Shown: in pieces, positions 7,464 to 15,915 of the stretch
How positions within the stretch are numbered: position 1 is the first letter of the stretch
How the letters are laid out: every line of letters starts with the position of its first letter
Assembly (NCBI GenBank): GCA_001701105.1
Contig: DAAI01000021.1
Coordinates: forward strand, 7,259-32,734
Direction of reading: 5' to 3'
DNA length: 25,476 nt
Source of the DNA: Bacteroidales bacterium GP1
GTDB taxonomy: Bacteria > Bacteroidota > Bacteroidia > Bacteroidales > Muribaculaceae
The notes under the pieces: generated by a model
Seen by the model: only the letters and a program-made list of their open reading frames with translations
Databases searched by the model: none
What the model was told of the DNA's origin: nothing
Made by a program: the position numbers and the translations under genes

Positions 7464-10226
7464 ATGGAATATAATCACCGCGAAATTGAGCGTCGATGGC
7501 AAGACTTCTGGCGCGACAACAAAACCTACCGCGTCACTGAGGATCCGACGCGTCCTAAATTCTATGTCCTTGATATGTTTCCATATCCGTCGGGGGCCGG
7601 ACTCCATGTTGGCCATCCTCTCGGTTACATAGCAAGCGACATTTATGCCCGTTATAAACGCCAGAACGGATTCAACGTGCTGCATCCGATGGGTTATGAC
7701 GCTTACGGACTCCCTGCCGAACAGTATGCAATCCAGACCGGGCAGCACCCCGAGAAGACAACTGTGGAAAATATCGCAAGGTATCGCTCACAGCTCGACA
7801 TGATAGGCTTCTCTTTCGACTGGGACCGGGAAGTGCGCACCTGCGACCCCAATTATTACCGCTGGACGCAATGGGCGTTCATGAAAATGTTCGATTCTTA
7901 TTACGACCGTGACCTCGGCAAAGCGATGCCCATATCTAACCTCATTAGCCATTTTGAGAAAAATGGCTCCGATGGCATTAACCCCGCCGCCTCAAAGGAG
8001 ATACATTTCACTGCAGATGAATGGAACGCCCTTTCGGAGGCCGAGAAAAGCGACCGGCTGATGAACTACCGTGTCGCATATCGCGGGGAGACTATGGTGA
8101 ACTGGTGTCCTGCTCTTGGCACGGTGTTGGCTAATGATGAGGTGTCGGAAGGCCTGTCCGTGCGTGGCGGTCACCCCGTGGAGCAGCAACTGATGAGCCA
8201 GTGGATTCTTCGCGTCTCCGCTTATGCACAGCGGTTGCTTGACGATCTTGATGCTCTTAAATGGAGCGATTCGCTAAAAGAGACTCAACGCAACTGGATC
8301 GGTCGCTCCGAGGGCGCGGAGATGAATTTCCCCGTGGCCGGACGTGATTTTTCCATTGAGATTTTCACAACAAGAGCGGATACCATTTTTGGCGTGACTT
8401 TCATGGTGCTTGCTCCGGAATCGGTTTATGTCCCTCTCCTAACTACTCCCGACCAAAAAGATAGCGTCGATAAATACCTTGATGAGGTTAAGCACAAGAC
8501 TGAGCGCGAGCGCCAGATCGATAAGCGCGTATCGGGTGTTTTCACCGGCAGCTATGCCATTAACCCGCTTACCGGTCAGGAAATCCCGATATGGATCAGC
8601 GATTATGTCCTTGCCGGATATGGCACCGGAGCTATAATGGCCGTCCCCGCTCACGATTCTCGCGACTATGCATTTGCCCGGCATTTCAACCTTCCCATTA
8701 TTCCTCTCATCGAAGGTGCCGACGTATCCGAGCAGAGTTTCGATGCAAAGGAAGGAATAATGACTAATTCCAAAGGGCCCCGCCTCGATCTTAATGGTCT
8801 CACTGTTAAAGAGGCAATCGCCAAGACTAAGAAGTTTATCACGGATGAAGGCCTCGGAAATGTAAAGGTCAACTTCCGTCTGCGCGATGCAATTTTCTCA
8901 CGCCAGCGTTATTGGGGAGAGCCTTTCCCCGTTTATTACAAGGATGGCATACCCACCCTGATGGATGAAAAGGAACTCCCGCTCCTGCTGCCTCCCGTAG
9001 ATTCATATCTCCCTACGCCCGATGGACAGCCGCCTCTCGGAAATGCCAAAAACTGGACCACGCCCGAAGGTTATCCAATCGAAGTATGCACAATGCCGGG
9101 CTTTGCCGGAAGTTCGGCATATTATCTCCGATATATGGATCCCCATAATTCGGAAGCCCTTGTCGGTAAGAAAGCCAATGAGTACTGGCGGGATGTCGAC
9201 CTCTATGTGGGAGGTTCTGAACACGCAACCGGCCATCTGATATATTCACGTTTCTGGAATAAGTTCCTTTACGACCTCGGTATCGTGGCTGAACGTGAGC
9301 CTTTCAAGAAACTCGTGAATCAGGGCATGATTCAGGGACGCACATCTTTCGTATATCGCTTGAAAGGAACGAACACTTTCGTTTCAAAAGGATTGCTGGA
9401 TAAGTATGATACGACACCCATCCGCGTCGACATTAACCTTGTGAACAACGACGTGCTCGACATCGATGGATTCCGAAAATGGCGTCCGGAGTTTGCAGAT
9501 GCTGAGTTCATCCTCGAAGATGGCAAATACATCTGCGGGTATGCAGTGGAGAAGATGTCGAAATCGATGTTCAATGTGGTGAATCCCAATGATATCGTGG
9601 AGCGTTACGGTGCCGATACCCTTCGCCTGTACGAGATGTTCCTCGGACCTGTGGAGCAGTCGAAGCCGTGGGATACCAACGGTATCGATGGCGTCAACCG
9701 GTTCCTGCGCAAGCTCTGGAATCTCTTCGGAAACGCCGACCTCGGCGACAACCGCGATATGACTCCGGAGGAAGCTAAAGTCGTTAACCGACTAATAAAG
9801 AAAGTGACTTCCGATATTGAGTCCTTCAGTTTCAATACATCTGTGGCGGCATTTATGATTGCCGTAAATGAACTTTCGGCACTCAAATCCACATCTCGCA
9901 AGGCAATGGAGGCTATAACTGTAATAATCGCTCCATTCGCTCCGCATATCGCCGAAGAGTTCTGGCACCAACTCGGTCACGATGGCTCTGTGGTCGATGC
10001 GGCATGGCCCGAGGTCGACGAATCAGCTTTAGTAGAGAATACTGTGAAATATCCTGTGAGCTTTAACGGAAAGACGCGGTATATGATAGAAGTAGCGGCT
10101 ACTGCCTCAAAAGATGAAATTGCTCAAATGGCGTTGGCTAATGAAGGTGCCGCTAAATGGCTCGCCGGAAAAACTCCAAAGAAAGTGATTGTGGTTCCCG
10201 GAAGAATTGTAAATATAGTAATATGA
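7464..10226 (+). CDS. leuS: Leucyl-tRNA synthetase
   Basis: LeuRS charges tRNA-Leu with leucine in the cytoplasm, a class I synthetase with a CP1 editing domain. The frame is open from 7410, but that ATG lies at the promoter; the ATG at 7464 (MEYNHREIERRWQDFW) matches the family start and gives 920 residues. The HIGH signature appears as HVGH at 48-51 within YPSGAGLHVGHP, and KMSKS sits at about 697-701. The editing domain is visible through the threonine-rich FTTRADTIFGVTF and the YGTGAIMAVPAHDSRDY motif. A family-specific stretch before the NWCPALGTVLAND motif (about residues 160-205) also occurs in Bacteroidetes enzymes as I remember them. The last codon overlaps the following GH13 gene by four bases (ATGA), so the two are translationally coupled. 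Confidence 0.98.
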   Translation: MEYNHREIERRWQDFWRDNKTYRVTEDPTRPKFYVLDMFPYPSGAGLHVGHPLGYIASDIYARYKRQNGFNVLHPMGYDAYGLPAEQYAIQTGQHPEKTTVENIARYRSQLDMIGFSFDWDREVRTCDPNYYRWTQWAFMKMFDSYYDRDLGKAMPISNLISHFEKNGSDGINPAASKEIHFTADEWNALSEAEKSDRLMNYRVAYRGETMVNWCPALGTVLANDEVSEGLSVRGGHPVEQQLMSQWILRVSAYAQRLLDDLDALKWSDSLKETQRNWIGRSEGAEMNFPVAGRDFSIEIFTTRADTIFGVTFMVLAPESVYVPLLTTPDQKDSVDKYLDEVKHKTERERQIDKRVSGVFTGSYAINPLTGQEIPIWISDYVLAGYGTGAIMAVPAHDSRDYAFARHFNLPIIPLIEGADVSEQSFDAKEGIMTNSKGPRLDLNGLTVKEAIAKTKKFITDEGLGNVKVNFRLRDAIFSRQRYWGEPFPVYYKDGIPTLMDEKELPLLLPPVDSYLPTPDGQPPLGNAKNWTTPEGYPIEVCTMPGFAGSSAYYLRYMDPHNSEALVGKKANEYWRDVDLYVGGSEHATGHLIYSRFWNKFLYDLGIVAEREPFKKLVNQGMIQGRTSFVYRLKGTNTFVSKGLLDKYDTTPIRVDINLVNNDVLDIDGFRKWRPEFADAEFILEDGKYICGYAVEKMSKSMFNVVNPNDIVERYGADTLRLYEMFLGPVEQSKPWDTNGIDGVNRFLRKLWNLFGNADLGDNRDMTPEEAKVVNRLIKKVTSDIESFSFNTSVAAFMIAVNELSALKSTSRKAMEAITVIIAPFAPHIAEEFWHQLGHDGSVVDAAWPEVDESALVENTVKYPVSFNGKTRYMIEVAATASKDEIAQMALANEGAAKWLAGKTPKKVIVVPGRIVNIVI

Positions 10227-11608
10227 AGAAGTTTTTTATCGCAGCATTGACTCTGCTCGGAATAATTCCGGCTTTCGCCGGCGATCTCGGTCACCGCAAA
10301 GCCATGTCGCCCGCTCCCGAATGGCTCGACAATGCCGTAATCTATGAGGCTAATCTACGTCAGGGAACGCCCACACGCGACCTGAAGGGAATGCAACTGC
10401 AGCTTCCTCGCCTCCGCGACCTCGGGGTCGACGTTATATGGCTAATGCCCATCCATCCTATCAGCGTGAAGGAGCGAAAAGGCAATTTGGGTTCTTACTA
10501 TGCCGTTCAGGATTATAAGGCGGTAAATCCCGAATTTGGCAATTTCCAGGACCTCAAGGAGTTTGTGCGCACCGCACACTCTTTGGGAATGAAAGTGATT
10601 CTTGATGAAGTCTGCAACCACACCGGCGCCGATAACGCTTGGGTTACGCAACATCCGGAATATTATGCACGCGACGAGAAAGGCAATATGTTCGGCCCTT
10701 ACGACTGGACAGATGTCTATAAACTGGATTATTCCAATCCTGCCACACGCGCCGCTATGACAGATGCACTCGAGTTTTGGGTGCGAGAGGCCGACATCGA
10801 TGGCTATCGCTGCGATGTGGCCGGTGAGGTCCCGACCGATTTCTGGGAAGAAGTCCGCCCGAAACTCCAGGCAATAAAACCGGTGCTCATGCTTGCCGAA
10901 TCTTCAAAGCCGGAGCTGTTGCTCGCCGGATTTGACATTGACTATGCCTGGCCAATGAAAGATGTATTTAACGCCATTGCAAATACTAAAGGCGTGAATA
11001 AATATGCCGTCGAAAAGGGCTTGAAATTGCCCAAGATGACCGCTAAAGATATCCCGGCTCTGCTTGAAAGGCAAAAGAAAGAATATCCACAAGGCGCCCT
11101 TCATATGAATATGATCACCAACCATGACCTCAATTCATGGGAAGGCACCGAGTTCGATCGCCTCGGCCCCTCTACCGGCGCTTTTGCCGTGCTTAGCTAC
11201 ACTTTACCCGGCGCTCCGATGCTTTACACCGGTCAGGAAACCGGCTTTAATCACCCTTTCGAGTTCTTCGACCGCGATTCTATTCAGCCATCATATGCGG
11301 CCAACGAATTTACCGCTTTCTATGAGGCGCTAAACTCTCTTAAGCATAACAATAAATCGCTTTCAGCCCGCGCCCCGATCAAATTCCTTCCCCCTCCTTC
11401 GGACGACATAATCGCTTTCACGCGCTCAGCTGAAGGCTCAAATGATGAGGTCTTGGTGATAGCAAATCTTTCCGACACACCGGGTAAGCTCGACTTCAAG
11501 AAAGGAACCGCTCCTAATATCGAAGGCATGACAGATTATTTCTCATCTGCTCCTGCCCAACTCCCGGCAGAGCTGGCTCCATGGCAATACCTCCTCCTGG
11601 TCCGATAA
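10223..11608 (+). CDS. Secreted GH13 alpha-amylase-family glycoside hydrolase
   Basis: GH13 enzymes cleave or rearrange alpha-glucosidic bonds of starch, glycogen and maltodextrins. The frame is open from 10157 inside leuS, but the ATG at 10223 starts a typical Sec signal (MKKFFIAALTLLGIIPAFAG), so the product of about 461 residues should be exported to the periplasm. There is no lipobox cysteine. The four GH13 regions are present: DEVCNHTG at about 127-135, GYRCDVAGE with the nucleophile Asp at about 198, MLAESS with the acid Glu at about 225, and ITNHD with the transition-state Asp at about 301. The last 90 residues look like the C-terminal beta domain. Length is normal for a compact alpha-amylase. 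The start overlaps the leuS stop by four bases, an unusual pairing; no susC/susD genes are near. Exact specificity cannot be read. Confidence 0.92.
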   Translation: MKKFFIAALTLLGIIPAFAGDLGHRKAMSPAPEWLDNAVIYEANLRQGTPTRDLKGMQLQLPRLRDLGVDVIWLMPIHPISVKERKGNLGSYYAVQDYKAVNPEFGNFQDLKEFVRTAHSLGMKVILDEVCNHTGADNAWVTQHPEYYARDEKGNMFGPYDWTDVYKLDYSNPATRAAMTDALEFWVREADIDGYRCDVAGEVPTDFWEEVRPKLQAIKPVLMLAESSKPELLLAGFDIDYAWPMKDVFNAIANTKGVNKYAVEKGLKLPKMTAKDIPALLERQKKEYPQGALHMNMITNHDLNSWEGTEFDRLGPSTGAFAVLSYTLPGAPMLYTGQETGFNHPFEFFDRDSIQPSYAANEFTAFYEALNSLKHNNKSLSARAPIKFLPPPSDDIIAFTRSAEGSNDEVLVIANLSDTPGKLDFKKGTAPNIEGMTDYFSSAPAQLPAELAPWQYLLLVR

Positions 11609-11669
11609 AAGTGCCGGTTGCATATTATGCCTTGGCACAGAATGTGGAATCTACGAAGATAATAGTATA

Positions 11670-11694
11670 ATGGGACGCGATTTTCGCGCCCCAT
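11670..11694. terminator. Shared terminator-like hairpin between convergent genes
   Basis: ATGGG and CGCG on the left pair with CGCG and CCCAT on the right, with one A-C mismatch and an ATTTT loop. It lies 62 bases after the GH13 stop and 37 bases before the stop of the phosphatase gene read from the other side. It is followed by CATTTTGATG on the plus strand and by TATACTATTATC on the minus strand, so the T tracts are imperfect. It probably ends both transcripts. Confidence 0.5.
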
Positions 11695-11730
11695 CATTTT
11701 GATGCCTATGTCACTCCGGAGTCTCTCGGA

Positions 11731-12456
11731 TTAAATTTTCGGTGAATGGGCTATCTCTACAAGCCGCTCCATTGCCTCGCGGCTCTTTGCACGCTTAGGC
11801 AACATTGCCTTGAGCACGGGATGCCTGTGCAGATCGCTTCCCACGACATCCACCATCCCTTCTTCAAGCAGCCACTCGCATTTCTCCCGCGCAGTATCTC
11901 CATACACTCCTATCAGCGACATGAGATTACTTTGAAATAATACTCCACGGTCTTTCCATTTCAGGTAATCATCCTTAGCCATATAGCGGTAACGTTCCGG
12001 ATGTGCGAGCACCGGAGTCAGCCCAACGCTGAACACGCTCTGGATCATGTCATCCATACCAAACGGAGGATTCACATACGATGTCTCCACGAGCAGGTGC
12101 TCTCCTTTTTCTCCGATCGGCAGCAGATTTTCTTCCTTTACTCGCTGAACGAATAATGAATCAAGCATATTTTCCGCAGCCAGTCGAAGCTCTATGCCGC
12201 CGGCATACGCAGATTTCAATTTTTCAAAACGCTCCTGCAGACGCTCCGGGGTATTGGGAACTTCATCCATGATATGCGGAGTGAGCCATACCCGACGCAC
12301 TCCTAATTCTTCATAGTCGCGCAACACGGCTAACGATTCATCCATCTTGGCAATTCCGTCGTCAACGCCCGGCAGTATATGGCTATGCCAATCGGTAAAC
12401 CCCTCGAACAATCCCGATTTAGCGTAGCTTTCTCCCTTTTTATTGAACAGCCACAT
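11731..12456 (-). CDS. PHP-type protein tyrosine phosphatase (CpsB/YwqE family)
   Basis: These manganese-dependent phosphatases remove phosphate from the tyrosine tail of the polysaccharide co-polymerase kinase and so tune capsule or exopolysaccharide export. The 241-residue protein shows the PHP metal motifs in order: HSH at 24-26 in DWHSHILPGVDDG, LTPH with His61, AEN with Glu95, AHPER with His152, and GSDLHRH with Asp208 and His210. All expected metal ligands are present. There is no signal peptide, so it acts in the cytoplasm on the kinase tail. It is the last gene of the operon and begins 20 bases after the kinase stop, which is the expected kinase-phosphatase pairing. It differs from Wzb-type low-molecular-weight phosphatases of enteric bacteria and resembles those of Gram-positive capsule systems. 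Confidence 0.93.
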   Translation of the reverse strand: MWLFNKKGESYAKSGLFEGFTDWHSHILPGVDDGIAKMDESLAVLRDYEELGVRRVWLTPHIMDEVPNTPERLQERFEKLKSAYAGGIELRLAAENMLDSLFVQRVKEENLLPIGEKGEHLLVETSYVNPPFGMDDMIQSVFSVGLTPVLAHPERYRYMAKDDYLKWKDRGVLFQSNLMSLIGVYGDTAREKCEWLLEEGMVDVVGSDLHRHPVLKAMLPKRAKSREAMERLVEIAHSPKI

Positions 12457-12476
12457 TTTCTTTACCTCATTTGCGT

Positions 12477-14909
12477 TTACGAGATATATTCCGAAGTATA
12501 ATACGAGCTGCCATAATGATAAGAATGGCTGTGCCGACCCTCCGTTCCGTTAAGGAGGACACACATCCTCGGGAAGCGGTGCCCCTTGTAGAACTCATCG
12601 ATTTCTGCCACAGCTGTCTGCTCAAGCAGTCCGGCACGGATCACGAATATCGTTGTGCCGATATATTTCTCAAGAATCTGCGTGTCGACTACCACATCAA
12701 GCGGCGGACAATCGAGGAATACGTAATCGTACCGTCGCGACATCTCTTTCAGCAGCGGCCCGATGCGCCCGTTGTCAAGCAGCTCGGCCGGGTTGGGAGG
12801 CCGGTGGCCGATGGGTATCACCGCCAGATTAGGATGATTGATGTCATCTACAATAAGGGGATCCATATTTTCAGTCGTGGTGGCCAGATATTGGCTCAAA
12901 CCATATGACGGCATTCCGACAAATTGCGATGTGGAGCCGTGACGCAGGTCGCAGTCTATCACAAGCACTTTCTTTCCCTTTATCGCAAACGAGGCCGCCA
13001 GATTATAGGTGATGAACGATTTTCCGCTCCCCGCATTGAACGATGTTACCATCAGGATATTCGACGCTGAATCATGCTGAAGCATATAATCAATATTACC
13101 GCGCACGATGCGGAACGATTCATTGATCACATCGCGGCTGCCGGGCTGAACGATGATGGGTAATTCCTCAAGTTTCTTGACTCCCCTTTTCTTATTGGCG
13201 TTCTTGATAAGATTCTTTATCCATGCAAATCTTATCCTCTTCCCGACATATGGGATCTCGCCTGCGAACGGTGTCGACATCCGCTCAAGATCTTTGCGGG
13301 AACGCACCTTCGTATTTCCGGCCTCCTGCATATATATCAACCCTCCCGGCAGAATCACTGATATAAGAAACGCTATGGCCATTATGAGCATGGTCTTGGG
13401 GGCTACGGGGCGCTGCGGTCCGTAAGGGGGAGTGATGATACGCGTATTCGTAGCGGTAAAGGTCTGCGACAACTCATTCTCCTCTTTCTTCTGGAGGAGA
13501 TAGAGATATAGCGACTCCTTAACCTTCTGCTGACGCTCTATGCTGAGTAGATATTTGGCCTGCTTCGGAGCCGACGACAATTCGCTTTTGATTGAACCCT
13601 TCGCGCCCTGAAGATTTCCCATCACCTTCTCGAGCGTCCCTATTTGTGTATTGATGCCCTGTACTATCGCTTCGCGTCTGCCCTTCAGCTGGGCATCATA
13701 ATCCTTTACCAACGGATTGGCCTCCGAACTCCCGGCCACCAGATTATTGCGGAGCAGAAGCAGACTGTTGTAATCGGCTATCTGGCCCTCAAGCGGAACA
13801 TTTCCCATGCCCGTATTTACAGGAATCACATTATTCAGATTCTTTGGATTTACCACATAATCACGCACGAATTTCGACATCGATAATTCGTTGCTCGTCT
13901 TGAGAATGTCTTCCTCAAGTTTCGATGATGTCTCCATCTTGATTATGGCGGCCTTCTCAAGGTCGGGTATCTGGGTTTTCTCCTTAAATTCAAATATCTC
14001 TGAGTCTACGATTCCGAGTTCTTGCTGAATAAGCCGGAGGCGTTCATCGATAAAGGCGTTCGTGGCAATGGCCATCTTGTTCTTATCATCCATCCAGTCC
14101 TGATTATAGACTTGAATGACGGTGGTAAGAATATCATTGGCACGCTGCACATTCACATCCTTTATGCTCAAATCAATCACTTCCGCATCCCTGTCCGTGA
14201 GGTCGGCCTTCAATTGCTTGGTGTAATTCTCCACTGCTGTGGCAAGGCTACTATGCCCTATCATTATCACTTCGCTATCCTCATAGCGGCCTCCTGTATA
14301 TTCCGGGTTAGGCTCGAAGACTATTCGCCCTATCGGGGTCTTTACCTCTTTGAATCCGGGCGCAAGATCTATAGATTCGCTGAATTTTTCTTTCTTCCCT
14401 CCGTTGTAGCGGTACATCTTGAAGATCCGCCCGCTCCCATCCGGGTTAAGTTCCACGCGCAATCCACATGTGATTTCATCACTGATGTCCGGGAAACTTA
14501 CCTTGAAAGGAAGTGTGCTTCGGTATAGGGTCGTGCCGTGTGGAAATCCTCGAAGCACGTATGTGTTGCAAAGGTCAAGATTCTGCACCACCTGCGTCAT
14601 CAGAGACGGAGACTGGAGGGTGATCAGCTCGTTGTAGACATTCGAGTTTGTCGACCCGAGACCCATCGAGGCGAATGCGCTCGCGATGGCATCGGTCGAG
14701 CCACCAGAATCCTGATCTTTTATCAGCACCTGCTCTGTGCGGAGATACTTCGGTTGCTGGCGCATTACATAGAACGCGGCTACTGAACATATTACCACTA
14801 TCGAAATCAGAAACCATACCCACCGCGCTCCGCACGCCAGGAAGAAATCTTTTATCGATAATCCGCCTTTATCGTCCTTTTCAGCGGCAACAGTCACCTT
14901 ATCTTTCAT
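12477..14909 (-). CDS. Wzc-like polysaccharide co-polymerase with tyrosine kinase domain
   Basis: This inner-membrane protein would control chain length and couple synthesis to export, with a cytoplasmic BY-kinase domain. From ATG 14909 there are 810 residues; a TTG six codons upstream is less likely. The first membrane helix is at about 31-49 (WVWFLISIVVICSVAAFYVM). Residues 50-500 form the periplasmic Wzz-type part with a long coiled coil. The second helix is at about 503-525, introduced by the proline-rich GPQRPVAPKT. The kinase has Walker A SGKS near 626, Walker A' VLVIDCDLR, and Walker B VFLDCPP near 731. The tail SYHYGSSYYTSEYIS carries a tyrosine cluster, the usual autophosphorylation site. 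It follows wza with a gap of about 140 bases that holds a hairpin and is followed by its phosphatase. Confidence 0.95.
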   Translation of the reverse strand: MKDKVTVAAEKDDKGGLSIKDFFLACGARWVWFLISIVVICSVAAFYVMRQQPKYLRTEQVLIKDQDSGGSTDAIASAFASMGLGSTNSNVYNELITLQSPSLMTQVVQNLDLCNTYVLRGFPHGTTLYRSTLPFKVSFPDISDEITCGLRVELNPDGSGRIFKMYRYNGGKKEKFSESIDLAPGFKEVKTPIGRIVFEPNPEYTGGRYEDSEVIMIGHSSLATAVENYTKQLKADLTDRDAEVIDLSIKDVNVQRANDILTTVIQVYNQDWMDDKNKMAIATNAFIDERLRLIQQELGIVDSEIFEFKEKTQIPDLEKAAIIKMETSSKLEEDILKTSNELSMSKFVRDYVVNPKNLNNVIPVNTGMGNVPLEGQIADYNSLLLLRNNLVAGSSEANPLVKDYDAQLKGRREAIVQGINTQIGTLEKVMGNLQGAKGSIKSELSSAPKQAKYLLSIERQQKVKESLYLYLLQKKEENELSQTFTATNTRIITPPYGPQRPVAPKTMLIMAIAFLISVILPGGLIYMQEAGNTKVRSRKDLERMSTPFAGEIPYVGKRIRFAWIKNLIKNANKKRGVKKLEELPIIVQPGSRDVINESFRIVRGNIDYMLQHDSASNILMVTSFNAGSGKSFITYNLAASFAIKGKKVLVIDCDLRHGSTSQFVGMPSYGLSQYLATTTENMDPLIVDDINHPNLAVIPIGHRPPNPAELLDNGRIGPLLKEMSRRYDYVFLDCPPLDVVVDTQILEKYIGTTIFVIRAGLLEQTAVAEIDEFYKGHRFPRMCVLLNGTEGRHSHSYHYGSSYYTSEYIS

Positions 14910-14980
14910 TATTCTATTGTCTTTCAATAGCTAAGGAATTAGCTCCCTGCACTTTGTTGTTTTTGTCGATATACTTGTGA

Positions 14981-15023
14981 AAGTCGCCGGACTCCGGAAA
15001 ACATATCCCGGACGCAGCGACTT
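14981..15023 (-). other. Bulged hairpin between the wza-like and wzc-like genes
   Basis: In the 142-base gap between the two genes, AAGTCGC (14981-14987) pairs with GCGACTT (15017-15023), and TCCGG (14993-14997) pairs with CCGGA (15008-15012), leaving an internal bulge and a ten-base loop. There is no T run on the minus strand after it, so it does not look like a full terminator. It could set the ratio of export lipoprotein to kinase by messenger processing, stability or partial attenuation. The rest of the gap is A/T-rich and has no evident promoter. Confidence 0.5.
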
Positions 15024-15051
15024 CCTTTATATATACGATTTTTTTTTCGTT

Positions 15052-15915
15052 TTATTTCACCACGAACACTCCTACCGTAGTTACAGCCGTCGCAAGCAGC
15101 GATGCTACGGAGATCCAGAACCCTGCGCTCATTATGTTATTGCCGTTGACATGCGTATTGCGCTTCTGCATATCGTTGGGCTCTACATACACCACATCAT
15201 CCTGCTGAAGATAATACACCGGCGACTTCAACAATGATTTGGCATCAGTAATGTCGATTTCATACACATTTACCGCATCTCCCTCTTTCCTTAACACCTT
15301 TACATTGTTGCGCTGACCCGTGAGCTTTATGTCGCCGGCCATCGACAACGCCTCGACTATGGTAATCGCATCTTTGTTGATGTCGTATCTGCCCGGATTC
15401 GCCACCTCTCCGAGCATATTGATGCCGGTATTCATAAATTCCACCGTGACGGTCGGATCCTTCACAAGATTGCGCCCCATGAGCTCTCCTTTGATAAAGC
15501 CAGCTATCTCCTGACGGGTCATACCCTCTATCTTGAGGGTCCCCAGCTCCGGAAATTCTATTGTGCCCTGCTTGCTTACTGTGTATGAGGCCACACCTTC
15601 CGATGCAAGCGGAATATTATTTACTGCCTTAAAATTCTCGCCCGGCTGTGTATTGGCCGCGTCAATACGGTCGCCGTAAACCGGCAGATTGAACATCGCG
15701 CTCAGCACCGGATCTTTCGTTTTCACCAATATCACCATCTTGTCGCCGGGACGCACCTTTATCTGATTCACTGTGGAAAGTGCGATAGTCTCCCCCGGAT
15801 TGGCGTTCTGAAAATAGGTCACGTCTCTGGGTACGCCACACCCTGTGAGCAGAGTGAAGCTCCCTATCATTATGCCGAGGCTAAGAATCCTTTTTAATCT
15901 CTTTTTCAAGTTCAT
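15052..15915 (-). CDS. Wza-like polysaccharide export lipoprotein
   Basis: Outer-membrane export proteins of this family form the channel for capsular or exopolysaccharide. The 287-residue precursor starts with a basic stretch, a hydrophobic core and the lipobox LLTGC, with Cys26 as the lipid-modified residue. The Poly_export domain follows (VRPGDKMVILV, GTIEFPELGTLKIEGMT), then one SLBB-type domain near residues 165-240 (INMLGEVANPGRYDI, TIVEALSMAGDIKLTG, NNVKVLR). A C-terminal hydrophobic helix (FWISVASLLATAVTTVGVFVV) ends the protein; this replaces the amphipathic helix of E. coli Wza and is common in Bacteroidetes homologues as I recall. Its ATG overlaps the stop of the wecA-like gene by four bases, so both are translated together. 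E. coli Wza has more domains and is longer. Confidence 0.93.
   Translation of the reverse strand: MNLKKRLKRILSLGIMIGSFTLLTGCGVPRDVTYFQNANPGETIALSTVNQIKVRPGDKMVILVKTKDPVLSAMFNLPVYGDRIDAANTQPGENFKAVNNIPLASEGVASYTVSKQGTIEFPELGTLKIEGMTRQEIAGFIKGELMGRNLVKDPTVTVEFMNTGINMLGEVANPGRYDINKDAITIVEALSMAGDIKLTGQRNNVKVLRKEGDAVNVYEIDITDAKSLLKSPVYYLQQDDVVYVEPNDMQKRNTHVNGNNIMSAGFWISVASLLATAVTTVGVFVVK

Noticed and set aside
14022..14528. 168-residue plus-strand frame inside the kinase gene
   Set aside because: Antisense to the periplasmic part of the Wzc-like protein; H- and I-rich composition, no start signal.
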